The notes: generated from the sequence alone by a model not told the origin. Positions 48,101 to 60,500 are shown, counted from the first letter of the stretch. The stretch: 64,000 nucleotides of DNA from Alentia gelatinosa (GCA_950022655.1 OX465580.1:98846797-98910796); one strand, 5' to 3'. Numbers and translations are program-made.

Positions 48101-51100
48101 TCCCAGGCCGCGCCTTGGAGGGGGTGTCCATGGAAGGGGTGTCCATGGAGGGGGTGACGTAGTCCTGCGGCAGGGCATCCACACTAAGCGTGTCCTCCGG
48201 GGGCGGCTGCGGCTGTGTCATCACGTCCTCCGAGTTGAGCACGCGAGGCGAGTAAAAACCCGCTAGGGACCTTCGCCGGACCCGCGATAGGCGTGGTGGC
48301 TTCCCAAACTCCCGCGGTACATTGCCTGCATCTCTGGCAGGAGCGGGTGGTGGGGGGCATTCATTAACCTCAATGCATTTAGTGTTAATGGTGGAACTAG
48401 CTGTGTTGCCAACATCATCCTATCATTATCATATGTGTGTACGTAGCAAGCAGCAAGCATCAAGAGGCTGGTGTCAGGTCAACAACATCGCTTCAAAACA
48501 GATGAGAGCACAAAAAGACAGGGCAACGGTGGTGATGGGCCATGGGAAAATATCATCGTCACTATTCAGGAAAGGCGATAGGGGTTGCTGGAGTGAAACT
48601 GGTTTACTGGTGTAGGTTGAACAAGTTCTCCCTATTGCCGGAACAGTCTCTATAACACTGCTGCTTGCTACTCGACTGTTTAGGAACTATTTACATTGAA
48701 ATATTCCAAAGTACACACGCGAACCTGTTAAAACATCTTTAACACAAATCATACATTATTTCTCAGGGAAATATAATTTGATATATGACATTAAATTGGT
48801 AATCCTATATCCATTTAAAGCAATTTATATTCATTCTATCCATATTTACCAGTTAATTCCTTTGAAAAAAAAACTGACGTGGTATTATCATTTAATGATA
48901 GTATATATGACTGGCCATATATATGAATAGATTTAAAGATAATTGAAATGTATTTAGAATAAAACTTACGGCTTTGACTTGAACGCCAGACGTTGTGTTC
49001 CAAGATCAGGAACCACCCCGCCGATAGAGGGCATGGCTGTGGACAGACAGAGCCTCGCTTCACTCCAGTCCTCACCCGTCGACTGTTGTACCATACCGTA
49101 ATACAAAATCTGCCAAGTAGAGAAGGATTCATAGTGATGGTCAGAATAGGTGCGGGGTGTTGTGCAGACTATGGGATTCTGTTAAGCCTCTCGTTATTCT
49201 TTTCTGTGTGGGGTAGATTTACGATTTAGTACTCATGACTAGAAAAACACATAACGAGGCCTACCATTTCTATGTTTGGTAACGTCTTTTTACTGGTTTA
49301 TGTACTAGAAATGTGCTTCGAATCTTTAAATAATCATCGCCATGTAGTATTACAAAACGTAAATGTGTTGGCAGTGGATTCCCCTTGTGTTCTTTCGAGG
49401 TAACTACAATCATTGCTGCTTGAGCCCCTGGCGACTAGGACTGGTACTACAGTCCAGCCCCAGCCCCATGCTGCCTCCCTTGCTATCTCCGCGCACTGCG
49501 TCTAAGGGTATGCACGGAGATAGAGATGGAACCCAGCGTTGTCCCAGCACTGCTTGTGTGCAATATGCTGAAACTGGCACCACCTGGTGGATATTGAACA
49601 CAACAGCTCAACAACCAAGACACTATGAGGGTTTGTTAACTGTAATCTGCTCTTCACTCCGTGATATATTCAAACATGTCATTCATTTTAGAATATCCTG
49701 TTTTCAGTAAATCTTTACAATCAATCTCGGTTTTGCCGCTAGCCCATTACCAGAAAAAAGACATATCGGTGGAAAAAAGTACAAAATTACAAAAACAGTA
49801 CACTTTACTAACTTTCCTCACTGAAGTTTCATTACAAACATTCAATTAATATGGATAATACATTAAAATAAACTCTTAATAGAGGGGGAGATTTCCGTTC
49901 CGAGCAAATTGTCCCCCTAAGCAGAGTGTCCCATTAAGCGGAGTGTCCCAGAATATCACAGATAATATCAGTCCAAGTGCCAGAGAAAGAGGTCAAATAT
50001 TGGTACATATACGAATAAAGTATACGATGTTAATCTGTTTTTAACTTTTGCACCAACAACAACTATGATAGTAACAACTTAAGAAATTGCCAATATAAAT
50101 ACTAGATAGCCTAATAATATATTTACTACGGTTTCATACTCCTGCCTACCAACTAAAGGTCATGAAAAACCTGTTTAATTGATGTTGTTCAATCAATAAA
50201 TAATCTGTCGGCATTTTAAGCCCACGATGTCTTATTCTAAATTGGTCTAATTCCGGCACCAAAATACCAGACCTCACATTTTCAGAGTCACTGCACCACT
50301 TTCACGATGAAATGGCGAAAACGTGACAGTTCTTTTACATATTTTTTTTGTTAATTCATTTCTCCGTTCGTTAGTTTCTCTCTGACCTTCGTAAGGTGCT
50401 GTAAACGTCGTATTTTTTCTCAGTCATAACTAAACGTGCGTCAATAAAATGCAAAGGAAAGAGGGAGGTGTTTAGCTCGCTGCTTAATAAATACACAGTT
50501 CTCGTGAAGGCGAATCAAAAGTCCATGACCTATAGCTAAAGATGGTGGTATATATAAACAAAATCTAGACCAAAATTAAACATCTCTCCTTATAACAGAA
50601 TCCCTAGATAAGTCATAGAATATGCGGCGGATACAAATTTCCATTTAGATACCGCACATAGAATACTACAACGTATGCATTTATAGACGATACGTTGACT
50701 ACTTTTGTCATCGCCGTAGTAAACAATACGTGACAAAACTAATCTTTTCTCAGCACAGCGACAATAGGCCTGAGACTTGGAATTTCCATTTTGAGTAGCA
50801 TGCACATCCTGTAGCCACCGCAGCCAAGGGACCAATGTACCACAAAGCATGTGACTGTCTCAGGCCAAAATACCTCCTGGGAAAAAATAGAACTAACGGC
50901 ATTCTCAAAGCTTTGTCGATCATGTTCCAACTTTGTTGACATTTAGGGTGAGCCTCAAGTGTTTTTTAGCCTAATGTGTTATGGTTGTCTCACCACCGCT
51001 ATTGACATCTCATACATGTCGTGTACCAGCGTGCAGGGAAAGGACATCGTGTTCCTTGGGAGATGCTTAGACGATAGTGACACATGATCATGTCAGCAAC

Positions 51101-52260
51101 TCCACATCCTGTAATCGCCATGAGACTTTTTTTCTTTTAATTTTAAAAGTTCCTCTCTGCAGAAAATCTGTAATTATTGGATGTCAGCTGGACCGACGGA
51201 GCTTCGAAGATGATAATAGGTTTATGCGGCCGTTTCAACAATATTGTCATCAGAACAAAAAAACATATTCCCGGCATCATTCAGCATATATCACAATTAC
51301 AGCTTCCAATAAGTCGGTTTGCAAAAGTAACATCAAATGACCGTACATGGTCATGCCATTAGGTATGCAGCTGCAGGCCTGTGATGGTTATTTTTCATAC
51401 AAGTAATTAAAAGTACAACAACATATGACCTAATTGATATATAGAGAAAATGTTTTCAAATATATTCCCATCTAACAGTCCATTTTTTGATACAATGAGT
51501 ATAGATTTTGCAGCTGATACTTTGTGAGTTAGCAGATTACGCAGCTGTATGCCCGTCATCAGGTCTTAGTTTGCGTATTGATATGAGTATACGGTACTAA
51601 CGTATTGAATGCTGTAGGAATCACTCTATGTCGTAATATGATGTAGAACCTGCGTTTAACAGTCATGCAAGATGAGATGGCTACATAAAGAACAGTAGAA
51701 GAACTAAATGATGACAACTGGTATATAATGCTAGGATGAGGTGCGTCAGTCTACACAACATACAATGCCATCCAATATTTGTCTCCAACTCTGACACATC
51801 ACCATCAGGTCGTGTGCTGAAATTCCTCTAACGCTACAACATGGTAAGTTGGCAGTACCTATAGTGCCCAGTCTGACCTATTGCCCGGGTGCCCGGTAGT
51901 GTACTATTATATCCTGTCCCCTATTTAATTACAAAATGTTAAATGTAATTCAGCAAGATTCTATGAACTAACGAACGAATGATTTAAAAGTAGATGAAAG
52001 GAATCACCGACAAGCGTCCAAACGTAGCACGATTTTGGTCATACTGTTAATTGGGAAAGCTCTATATTGCAATGTGTAAGGATGGACAGTGTACTCTGTC
52101 CCTGGTGTAAGCTACATAGAGATCGCTCACCTTCATCGTATTGTCGTTGCTGAAAACCCTTATGTCGTACTTGGGAGACCATTTTGCTTTGTTGACTACG
52201 TACGACACAAATAACTCCACGTCTATGTCATCAGCTGTTTCCAGGAGGATGGAGAGTTCC
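35936..52260 (-). CDS. DUF4139 (MuiA / F37C4.5-like) protein gene, partial 5' end
   Basis: Multi-exon gene coding the C-terminal DUF4139 region of a family known from bacteria (mucoidy inhibitor A-like) to invertebrates (C. elegans F37C4.5); the biochemical role is unknown. Firm exons: 52260-52131, 49109-48970, 48333-48099, 39492-39253, 36770-36537, 36142-35936. Less certain exons: about 46836-46602, 45407-45128 and 41576-41379. Family hallmarks seen: VSYVVNKAKWSPKYDIRV, YYGMVQQSTGEDWSEARL followed by CLSTAMP, LLAGPTNIFLDNNFIAK, SLGVDPGVRVQYHPVH, and WDLEIAPGETKELHLKY near the end. Between the YYG and VKES exons is a long, low-complexity, Ser/Pro/acidic insert (48.3-41.4 kb) not usual for the family. 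The N-terminal DUF4140 and coiled-coil exons were not found upstream of 52260. The stop is TAG at 35938-35936. Confidence 0.8.
36537..36770 (-). CDS. DUF4139 gene, core exon
   Basis: 78 codons, phase 0 on both sides. Encodes AELKAVSPSEDFTCSLGVDP, VQYHPVHKFREATGIVSKT and PLRIMIVDQVPISTEEKIK. The acceptor is GTCACTTCAG|GCT and the donor AAG|GTGAGA. Confidence 0.95.
36831..36937. mobile_element. MITE, 107 bp, TIR TTTAGGGTC
   Basis: The left end tttagggtccgagctcgtga is the imperfect complement of the right end (gatcgtgctcagaccctaaa). It lies 61 bases upstream of an acceptor in a DUF4139-gene intron. Confidence 0.6.
36956..37095. mobile_element. MITE family A copy
   Basis: The left end tttatctcacccttc pairs with the right end aggggttagataaa. 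The core has cccaatgttaagtctatgg as in the copy at 44236-44386. Confidence 0.6.
37741..39026. repeat. three tandem copies of a 412-438-bp unit
   Basis: Units start at 37741, 38153 and 38591 with atgtgttcaggtttt. The second and third are 438 bp and nearly identical. The first lacks about 29 bp of a local gagaacccgg-type subrepeat. All lie in one DUF4139-gene intron. Confidence 0.93.
39253..39492 (-). CDS. DUF4139 gene, core exon
   Basis: 80 codons, phase 0 on both sides. Encodes VKESITSTMYEITRRTSIPS, KVSVAIIDLKPTFEYESVP and NTSPYALLAGPTNIFLDN. The acceptor is TTTAAACCAG|GTC and the donor AAG|GTAAAG. Confidence 0.93.
41379..41576 (-). CDS. DUF4139 gene, probable linker exon
   Basis: Encodes SKSRFSSRQKNRSFRAASP then EYMALRDDVDGALENTRI and a Ser/Glu-rich end (NPHSE). 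The donor GAG|GTGAGA at 41379 is good, phase 0. The acceptor is either GCGAAAG|TCG (41576, phase 0) or ATCTAG|T (41595). Confidence 0.6.
42248..42272. repeat. short palindrome with two CRE-like TGACGT sites
   Basis: Arms ccgtacgtcac and gtgacgtacgg separated by act. Perfect 11-bp arms. It could be a regulatory dyad or a relic of a MITE. Confidence 0.6.
42314..42480. mobile_element. palindromic MITE, 167 bp
   Basis: About 60-base arms: the left block gactgtcttagtacgtcaa pairs with the right block ttgacgtacaaagacagta, and ggtaaaattat pairs with ataattttacc. The loop region contains a second small hairpin around ctgccttcggcat. Confidence 0.7.
44104..44217. repeat. hairpin element with GAAGTCACTT loop
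   Basis: The ends taatcttgtccaccg and cggtggccaagatta are complementary. The loop carries cttcatgaggcgaagccgag. Confidence 0.6.
44236..44386. mobile_element. MITE family A copy
   Basis: The left end tttatcctaccct pairs with aggggtaggataaa. The core is cccaatgttaagcctatgg. Confidence 0.6.
44402..44545. repeat. second hairpin element, related loop
   Basis: The ends gatgaaaacaacttggtct and agaccaagttattttcatc are complementary. The loop carries cttcactcagcttcgcttca, the near-complement of the loop at 44150-44174. Confidence 0.6.
45128..45407 (-). CDS. DUF4139 gene, probable acidic linker exon (borders uncertain)
   Basis: Encodes EEEVGLRRRQSTFGRRSKKV, then an acidic Glu/Ser/Pro/Gln-rich tail (PLQEMPQQEAADAANIG). 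The acceptor GTATAG|T at 45407 would need two bases from upstream. An alternative acceptor at 45475 would fit phase 0. The donor is ACC|GTTAGT or CAC|GTACCT. Placed in this gene by strand, composition and position only. Confidence 0.5.
46602..46836 (-). CDS. DUF4139 gene, probable linker exon (borders uncertain)
   Basis: GC-rich open segment encoding FSLALPNDELPSPRAQH, RRSKSVKRRISSNPTSP and LNEVLSSLDLAKWFREDQP. The donor CTCGAG|GTTTAT at 46602 is plausible. The acceptor is unclear: GGTAG|G at 46836 does not fit phase 0 from the exon at 48099, whereas CGCCCAG|CAC (about 46777) would. Either the shorter form is right or a small exon is missing. Confidence 0.55.
47576..47659 (-). CDS. possible orphan exon, membrane-spanning, COX6C-like pattern
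   Basis: A good acceptor (TTACTTATTTCAG|GC) opens a frame encoding AIAVAFNNVAAYASFVFRL then AVDQRG, with a donor-like G|GTGTGC at 47576. Its phase does not fit the DUF4139 exons around it. The hydrophobic stretch followed by (V/A)-(A/V)-DQR recalls cytochrome c oxidase subunit 6C, from memory. No partner exon was found, so it may be a nested gene fragment or chance. Confidence 0.2.
48099..48333 (-). CDS. DUF4139 gene, linker exon
   Basis: The acceptor follows a long C/T tract (CACCCGCTCCTGCCAG|A) and the phase matches the YYG exon. It encodes a basic stretch (KPPRLSRVRRRSLAGFYSP) and a Pro/Asp/Thr-rich segment with repeated SMDTP, probably disordered. The donor is AAG|GTGTGT, phase 0. GC-rich compared with the surroundings. 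Confidence 0.8.
48970..49109 (-). CDS. DUF4139 gene, YYG exon
   Basis: Encodes ILYYGMVQQSTGEDWSEARL and CLSTAMPSIGG, the most conserved strand of the family. Phase 0 acceptor CTTGGCAG|ATT and phase 2 donor AAGCC|GTAAGT. Confidence 0.92.
49110..52130 (-). other. 3-kb intron of the DUF4139 gene
   Basis: Holds a decayed relative of the 14895 MITE (about 49890-49960, repeated aagcggagtgtccc). Otherwise I see no exon. Confidence 0.5.
52131..52260 (-). CDS. DUF4139 gene, first recognised exon
   Basis: Encodes ELSILLETADDIDVELFVSY then VVNKAKWSPKYDIRV, the beginning of the DUF4139 beta domain. The acceptor is TTTTTGTTACAG|G and needs two bases from an unseen upstream exon. The donor is AAG|GTGAGC, phase 0. 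Confidence 0.88.
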
Positions 52261-55082
52261 CTGTAACAAAAAAAAGGCACATAGTGTTAATACATGGATT
52301 TGAAGAGCTGGAACATCAAGACCAAATTGCCTACATGGATTTAGCTGCCACCTTGTACCTTATATTGTAGATGATATGTATGATAATAGGTATTTAGGCA
52401 TTGGATGTGTCTAAGTTCCAATACTGTGGAAACGCTGTATAGAAGACACAAAGAAAAGTACACAACTCATTATAGCAAACAATATATTTCAGTCCCAATG
52501 GTGTCCACTGTTTTGGGTTGCCACTGTATGTGGAGGGGTGTTTGCAGCAGAGGCCTTGGGGGCTTATCCTCATGTTCATCTATTCATGATCGGTTGAATC
52601 ATAGTAATTATATAGAACGACCTTGCCATGGTTGTACATGATACAAGACAAGATTGGGTTGACGTTTATATAGGAAATGTATTCTAGACGTGGCAATATA
52701 AAACCTCTGTATCAAGCCGATGGAACCTTGTTAATGAGAGCTTCCTGTCTGTTAAAAAACCAAGTTACTATAGTGTCTCCAGGTCAACCATTGGTCTGGG
52801 ATAGACAACATGGATCCAACCATGGAAACGGAACATAGATCTGGTCGACACTCTCCAAACACAGATATGGTTTGGGGAACTGAAAAAAACCCAAGAGATT
52901 CATTGGTTTTAGCCTATAAGTGAATTACAGGGGGTTGGAGGGACAAGAAATCTAGGAAATGAGGCCTTGAACCCGAATTCCTTGAATAATGGAAATTCCT
53001 TCTCGTTTACATGGTGAACGGCTATAGTATGTCGTTCTATATTTATCATACACCCGAAATTGATCATATTTTAAAATAAATTGGCGTAGAAACCATGCAA
53101 ATATAAACGTCTACACTTTGCCAACGTCTCAACGTGTTCCATATATAACAATGAACGGAAAATGGTGCCATGCACAATATATACATATACGTAATAGTTA
53201 TCAGCTGTGCGTAACTATGAAAAGGATGGGTATTTAATGAATGCCATTACTCTGCAAAAACCATCGAAGCCAGTGGAGATAGGAGGACGTTATGGTATAT
53301 GCAATCTAAGAATCCTATCTATGACTCCCCATCACATGATTTAGTAAATGTGATAAATCGATCTAGGTTTGCGATATCTCAGGAATCATTACACATACAC
53401 GTAATAAAATCAAGTTTTTTTAACAGTATTCTATGTGGATATTGTCCAACATCAAAATACCAGGACGTGACATCCAGAGCATTTGCTTTAGCAAATAAAT
53501 AGCTTCTGGTGGCTAAGCTACACGTCCCTAACCCAGTGACATTCTAAGACGATATTCGGTGAACGACTTCGAATGTAGCCCACTGGATTCCACTACTAAC
53601 AAAAAGACAATTGTGTCACAATCTGGAATGCATTTAAAGCATACTTCATAAGGGACAATTGCCAAGTAGAATCGTATGTGGGAAAAAAGTAAAGTATCAT
53701 AATTGGAAGGACATTTAAAGTGTACTTCAAACGTTTGTCTGGTGTTGCCTTTACGGGAGTTGCAGAGAATCGTGCCTGCAGGGCTCATTCCCAGGGTGTG
53801 GGAACGACCATGTTGGTAATCCCTCTCAGGCTCCGGTAACCTTTAGTTGATCCCAGGCCCAATTACTTGTCATCATATGACAACATTCACGTCCGCTCAG
53901 CTGTCCCCACACACTACCCTAAACCCGCGATATTCTCCCAAAATCCCGTCTGCCACTGTGATGACCCATGTTTAAGAATAGTTTGTAAGAATTGCTGAGG
54001 GTATAGTATTCGCAAATGATGCTAAAATATATCACCAGGCGAAATATATGATTGATATTCATTCTACTCTTGGAAGAACCATTCCCAGGAAATGGAAGTT
54101 ATCCCGTTAAGGCGGTTGACCTGCCATTTGCAATTGACATTTACGGGATCCAGAGCGACAAAACCTGGACATTGGCCAAATACTCGCTTTACCAGGTTAA
54201 CCAATGCACGCGCCGGCCTAGTTTCCTACACGACCCCGTTAAACAAACTGATCAATATTCCCTGGGCTCACGGATCATAACTAACACCCCGCCCTCAAAA
54301 CAGTAAAATCAACATGCTGATAAGCCAACTTCACATCAACAGCATCAGCGGGATCCTCGTTGTTTGTGGGACGGCGTCATAAATGGGCAGTCCATCACCC
54401 TTGGGTTGATTGGAAAGGGGGCTGCAGAATGCTACGCAATCAGTCTAAATGTCGTCTGCTCGACGCCCTGTGATAAGTCTGTGTGATGCATATCTCATAC
54501 AAGACGCCACACTGACCCACTAACAAACCGACAGGCTTCGATCCCAGAGAAATGGTTTCCGGTCGTCTGCATCCGTTCAATACCCCGGCTTTAGCGCGAG
54601 AGATTTTGAGGATAATGGGGGTGGGGAAGGGATGGGGTAGAGCCGTAATGGCTGCTCCGATAAAGAACACAACTCACAGTAAAGGCCATCGAAAAAGATA
54701 AATAAAGCGGTATCACCATTGCAGTGGCACAACTAAACGATTTCCCATAAGATGTTTTCCGATTGTTTCTCACAGGATACCACACTTCTACAACAGTTTC
54801 CGCCTGAGCCATTTGATCACTGGGCTTTAAGTGAGTGGACTGACTCGACTATTATGGAAAAACAAGGAGGATTCATTCACCTAACAACACGTAAAAAGGC
54901 GTCAATGAGAACATGAACTGGCATTTTCTACTCACTCACTCACATTGTGGTGATACAAACTGATTAGAAACCTGTGTGGACTTGTCTTGGAAAAATCACC
55001 TCACTAGTTGCCTAGAATATCCATATCTCCAAACATTCATATATATTTCTCAGAAGAACTCCACAAATGTGATTATTACTTA

Positions 55083-55257
55083 TGGGCCATCCATAAAGTA
55101 CGTACGCACCGAGGGGGGGGGGGGGGGGTAAGACATTTTGGAAAATCTGCATATGCTCCCTCTTTGTTCTATTGCGTACAAGATTGGGAGAGGGGGTGGG
55201 GGGGGGGGGGGGTCCAAAATTCCAGAAATTCTGCGTACGTACTTTATGGATGGCCCC
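55083..55257. mobile_element. MITE, 175 bp, TIR GGGCCATCCATAAAGTACGT
   Basis: The left end tgggccatccataaagtacg and right end cgtactttatggatggcccc are inverted, flanked by TTA (55080-55082, 55258-55260). Two long poly-G tracts lie inside. Same family as 1681-1838. Confidence 0.75.
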
Positions 55258-57492
55258 TTACATCTGTATTCAAAGCTGAAATCTTGCAGGCTATATGATG
55301 GTAGGGTTGGACAAAACTTATTGTTAATGAAATGTTTTGATAAGCAAACGGAACATGATATCAGATAAGTTAAATAAAGCACCTATCCGGTGATTCTAAC
55401 AGAATTGCAGGGCAGATGTCATGACTATCGATGCGGAAAAAGGAGGTGACAAAACAGTAGTACGAGCAGCCATGGCAGCGGGGGGTTCTAGCTTCTGGAA
55501 GGAGCTCCACAGTGTTATGCCAATGTTTACCCAATGCTAAATCTCTCAAATACATACATGTGAAATATGCACAGATCATATACCGAATCAATTAAGGAAT
55601 AATAAGCCTACACTGAAAACAAATGTGAAACTAGATGTGAAAACCGTTCCCAACATAGACAATATTTTCTGGGGAAAAAATTATGGCCAGTTTCCAAAGA
55701 CCCTCATGGTTCGGTCAGGTAGACAGCATTGTCTTTTCCTGTAGAAATGTCAAAAGATCCTTTTGAAAGACCTGTATTGACCCATAAACCCATCCAAACC
55801 CAAACACACCTGCCACTAGTAACCAATAGTAATAGTAACTTGGGATTCAATACCCTCAGAAACCCAGTATATAATACAGATGACATTTGCAGCATTAGTA
55901 TCATATCAAACGGCCGGAAATATTAGATATCTAGCTACAGTATAAACCCTTACAATAAAGAGGCTGAAACCACATGGCCAAATTGCACAAGGGGTTATGC
56001 TCAAGCTGGTCTATTTATAGACGAAGGCCGTTAGAAGTGACCAGGTTTCTAGCCAATATAAAGAGAAACGTGGGTCCCAATCTTCAAGTTGATATTTTAT
56101 GACCAAATCTTGCATCTACTGTGCCCCATCTATCAATCCTAATGCGTCTAGGTAATAGTATTTCTCACAGTAGCAACCGCCAGGGTATTTTTTTTATTTA
56201 TTTTGCGTAATAGGCACAAGCCTCTGAAATGGCCACAACGATTGAGGTCCATACTATCGGCAATATTTCCCCTGAAGTGCAGCAAGCAATTCCGAAACCA
56301 CTAATGTTCCCTATGCCTGTTCACCTTACCTCCTCGGGGGCCAGGGTCGGCAGGTGGGGAATTAATAGCAGTGCTTTATGGGGTCTCGACAATAGGGTCA
56401 ATGACCTGAGAATGACATGGACCATTACCCTCTGTGGTGCCATAAACGTGAATGGTTTCTCTATACTCGTTGGTTTGAGGCGTGCTCAGAGGTGGGTCCC
56501 CTCTCTAAGTCCCAGCAGATCTGCTGCTCTGTCCTGGGAAGGCGGACAGAGCATGTTTATACATCTGATATCACCGGGTAATGTAACCAAAACATGACTA
56601 AGGTCAGGGGATGTTCGCGTCATTCTGCAATGCTACTCGAAGAGCTTGTGGTAGGAGGTAGACCTATTTCAAAATACGACAGGCTCGTTAATTTTCAATT
56701 ATCCTGGTATTTTCTTGCTACTGAAAGATTGAAAAACTTCCCAGAACACAGAGCGGATGACGACAACAGAGGATAATCTTTCACTGAGAATTGTCATTTC
56801 CACTATGCACAATTACATCGCAAACTTCACGAGCCTTTAAGTGTAGAAGCTATAAGCCATCAATATTTCCCACTAACACAGAATGAATCATTCTCCTTTG
56901 GTTAGATCATCTTCATTTTGGCGGCATTCTATGGTCCTGATTCAGTTGGCCCGCGAGAATCCAATATTGGGAGATGTTTCATAGTCTCAAGGTATTGCAT
57001 AGACCTGTTGAATACTGATGGTCTGAAACGTATTTGGATATAGCTGTGTCATACATGTGCAGCTACGATAATTCGACTAAGCAACAGAAATTGTCACTAT
57101 CAATGATCGTCACTACTATAAAACACCGACGACTGGGCAAGGGTTTTGTCTAGCAAAAGCTACATAGCTAAATTATTTTTTTTCTTCTTTTCAGGTTTTT
57201 ATTTTGACTGGAGGTGTCAGCTTGGGTAATCTTTACCCTGTATTCTGCTGGCTCCAGTATCTCAATCCATGAAACGCCTTCTATGTCCTATATAGGACTT
57301 AGATGAGGTCTTAGCGTACAATAAGTCAATCATTCGTTCAGTTCATCTAGAAACTGCACAAGTTTTACCACAAGGGATAACCGCCACCTTTCACGATTTT
57401 ATCTTTCTTTCAATGACTTCATGCTCATCTATCTTTCCCATCTTTACGATCCCGTAGCCACGCATTTGCCCGTTTTCGAACCAGGAACTCAC

Positions 57493-57548
57493 CTCATTCT
57501 AAATACCACAAACAACAACAATAGCGAGCTTCCCTCATGGAACTCCAT
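57493..57548 (-). CDS. possible first coding exon (signal-peptide-like)
   Basis: ATG at 57548 opens 18 codons (MEFHEGSSLLLLFVVFRM) to a strong donor ATGAG|GTGAGT. The upstream 150 bases are GC-richer with several CpGs, like a promoter or 5' UTR. It could begin the DUF4139 gene or an unrelated one. The linking exons are not found. Confidence 0.22.
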
Positions 57549-60500
57549 CACGAACACCCTGTGAACTGCACCTCCGCCACAAAACACCACAACAGGCCGG
57601 CTATTATTCCCAGCAGTGTCACGATTGTTGCCAAACACGTGGCGAACTCACGTGAACCGCTGAGGCGCGACCAATCACAGCCACCAGAGGCAGGTACCCA
57701 ACAGCAACTTCCCCACCAACCCGCTTTCATCTCCCTTTTTTCCCCTCACAGGTAAATCCAGGTAAGGTGAGCAGGTGCGCGGCAGGGGTGGCCTAGTATC
57801 AGAATGGGAGTATTTAGAGTGGGGTAGGGGGTTATAGTGTCCTCGGGAGGGTAGATCAATATTAGTTACTAATTTATTACTGCACCCAGCGGGTTCTCCT
57901 ATCGACCGCTATCAGGTATATGATCGTAGTTATGGACCCAGTATGGACAGGATGGATCAAGGGACAGGCAGAAAATATCCTCTTAAAGGTTCATTTAAAC
58001 AAAATTATAAGGCAATCACCTTTTAATGAGATTATTTCCCATTTGATACGATACCTAACTTTCCTTGAAAATTCACGCTTCACCAAGTGTGTTGTCCCCT
58101 CACGTTACTCCTTCTATTTGTGACACAATTGAAAACCGCAGAGTAATGCGTTTTCTTGTTCTGCCGAAAACAGATACGGTGTATTTTTCTTTATCCGTCT
58201 TTTTACACACAATAAGCGATCCTCGACCTTTGACAACCTTTCTCCACCCATGAAACAGCTGGATGAGTCAGAATTGGGAAGCACAGACACCGCGAGCAGC
58301 TCACTCTGAGTGGGTGGCTGGAAGTGGAGCAGCTCGCGGGCGTGGCTCTCTCCTCGTCCCTTCACACCTGCTACCTGGTGATCCTCCTGACTCAGGTGTC
58401 TGCGCCACTGACGTTAAGCAGGTTCGATTTAGTTATAATCCACAGGGTCTGCCAAGTGGTTAGGAGACATTTTGAACACAGGTCTCATTGACTTTTATCA
58501 GATTCCTTCGGCACACGACCTAAATCCCAATCCCAAGATGAGTGTCGTAAAGGCCATGTGCATATATGCCTTAAGTTTGTTGGGGAATGTACAACGCGTA
58601 TGTGGACTTTGCGATGTATGCTACAGGATGAAATGTTGAGGTTCTAATTCTGTTCAAGAGTAGAACGAAACATCTGTATATATATTATTACAGATATGAT
58701 TATCCAGGACTTACTGTAAGGGTAATTCATCATACCGGCTTTGTGCTGACAGCCTTTATAGTATAAATAAAAATAGTCTATTTGACACGAAACATTGTCC
58801 TAAGAGAATCTTACATTGACCAAGCTAAACACCCATTAAGTTGACCCAGATACAATTTATATTATACAATTAACCAGGGATGTCATTTGAGTAAGGGTGG
58901 ACATATTTTTCATGTGGAATTTACTCCCTCAGGGAGACTGAGAGAGCGTGGAATACACATCAATGTTGGCCATGGAATAGGGCGTGTGTGGGGAGATTCA
59001 AACGACTGTTATATTGGCGAGAGTGAGGCTCAATTTATACTATCTTTGCTCATACGAAAAATATAATTTCATGAACTGGAAATGAAAACGAGGAATTCTA
59101 TGGAAAAGTGGAAAACTGCAATCCCATTTTTAAAGTCATTGATTGTCTATATCAATATTTGACTAGTGTCCGACATTGTTTTCCATATAGGATCATATAG
59201 GATATTCCAATAAGAGATTCTTCCATTACTGGTCCACCTGACAACGTGGTTAATGATTTTACGGGGGATGCGACAGAATTTAAAACTAGACGGCATAAAC
59301 ACTAAACAAGAGAAAAGAGGTCCAAAAACGGTCACGCCTTAGGGCTCTATTTGGGCATCAGGGGTAGCTCAACAGCGCTTTACCAATGTTTACAAAAGTA
59401 TACATGTATATGTAATATCCTGTGTAATATGCACACTTCAGAAATTGAAGGCAAAGTCAAGAGTTCACGAAAGGGCGAGGCGCTAGCTGTCCTACACGTC
59501 CAGCAAGTCAGGAGTATTGCTCTCTGGTTAAATTCTGCACACGAACTGTGTGAGGAAAGGTTTCTGGTAACATGGAGGCCAAGGTTACCTCGTCCATGTG
59601 GATTAGAAATCCTTCCAAATACTATCGTATTGATTTTCTGCCGTATACGTCCAGTAATTGCATTAAACTGAACAAAAATGCACCATGGAAGATTCTCTAT
59701 TGTACTATTTTATATCCCATCTATTGTTTATAGGGGTATATCTTTTATGTTCATCAACTATTTTATGTATAATATCATTAATAATACATACAATATACAC
59801 TGTCTTATCTCATAAAATCACTTAATAAACTACTTTATTCCCCAGCCAGCTTCATCTTCTTATTCAACCAGGTGGTAGCATCAGTGTTGTAGTATGTACA
59901 CCTAGTGGGATTATATAATTTAACAGAGGCGGACATTTTTGGAGGGAAAAAAATTATTCAAATATTTTCCAGATACCGAAAACGAAATGTAGGTATGCCG
60001 TAGGGCATAAGGCTCAAAGCCTAAATAATGTAATGTTTCTTGGTGTATGTGGACATTAAAAACGGCGTGGAGCGTCCCGGTTGCTCCCTCTGTGAGCCGT
60101 CCTTTGAAGGGGATTGACCTAAGAGCAGCCAGTATAATAATGCTCCCTCTATGTTTTAGAAGACAATAAAAATCATACCAATTTTTAAAAAACCCACAAA
60201 AAACAACAACAACAAATGTTTGTGATGAAACTATTCATTTAGGTATTCTGAATCACAAGCAAACGATGGCAAAACAGGAGGAATTCGAGATAATGCCGGG
60301 TACTACAGGATCAAGCTTCACTTGGCGAGAGGTCTGCATGGCCAAATACATCTAGTCGAATAGCATAGACGCGTTTCTGAATACTGCATTTTAACATATA
60401 TAGCAAAATCCTATATTAGTAGGTAAGTTAAAATAACAAGACAAGATTCTGAGCAAAAATATATTTACATCATAAGAATCCCGCCCTTCAGCTGACAAAG

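Noticed and set aside
56229..56597. 122-codon ORF on the plus strand
   Set aside because: No domain or splice support; composition like neighbouring non-coding DNA.
59351..59671. 106-codon ORF on the plus strand
   Set aside because: It starts in a sequence related to repeat DNA also present near 55500 and shows no conserved motif.
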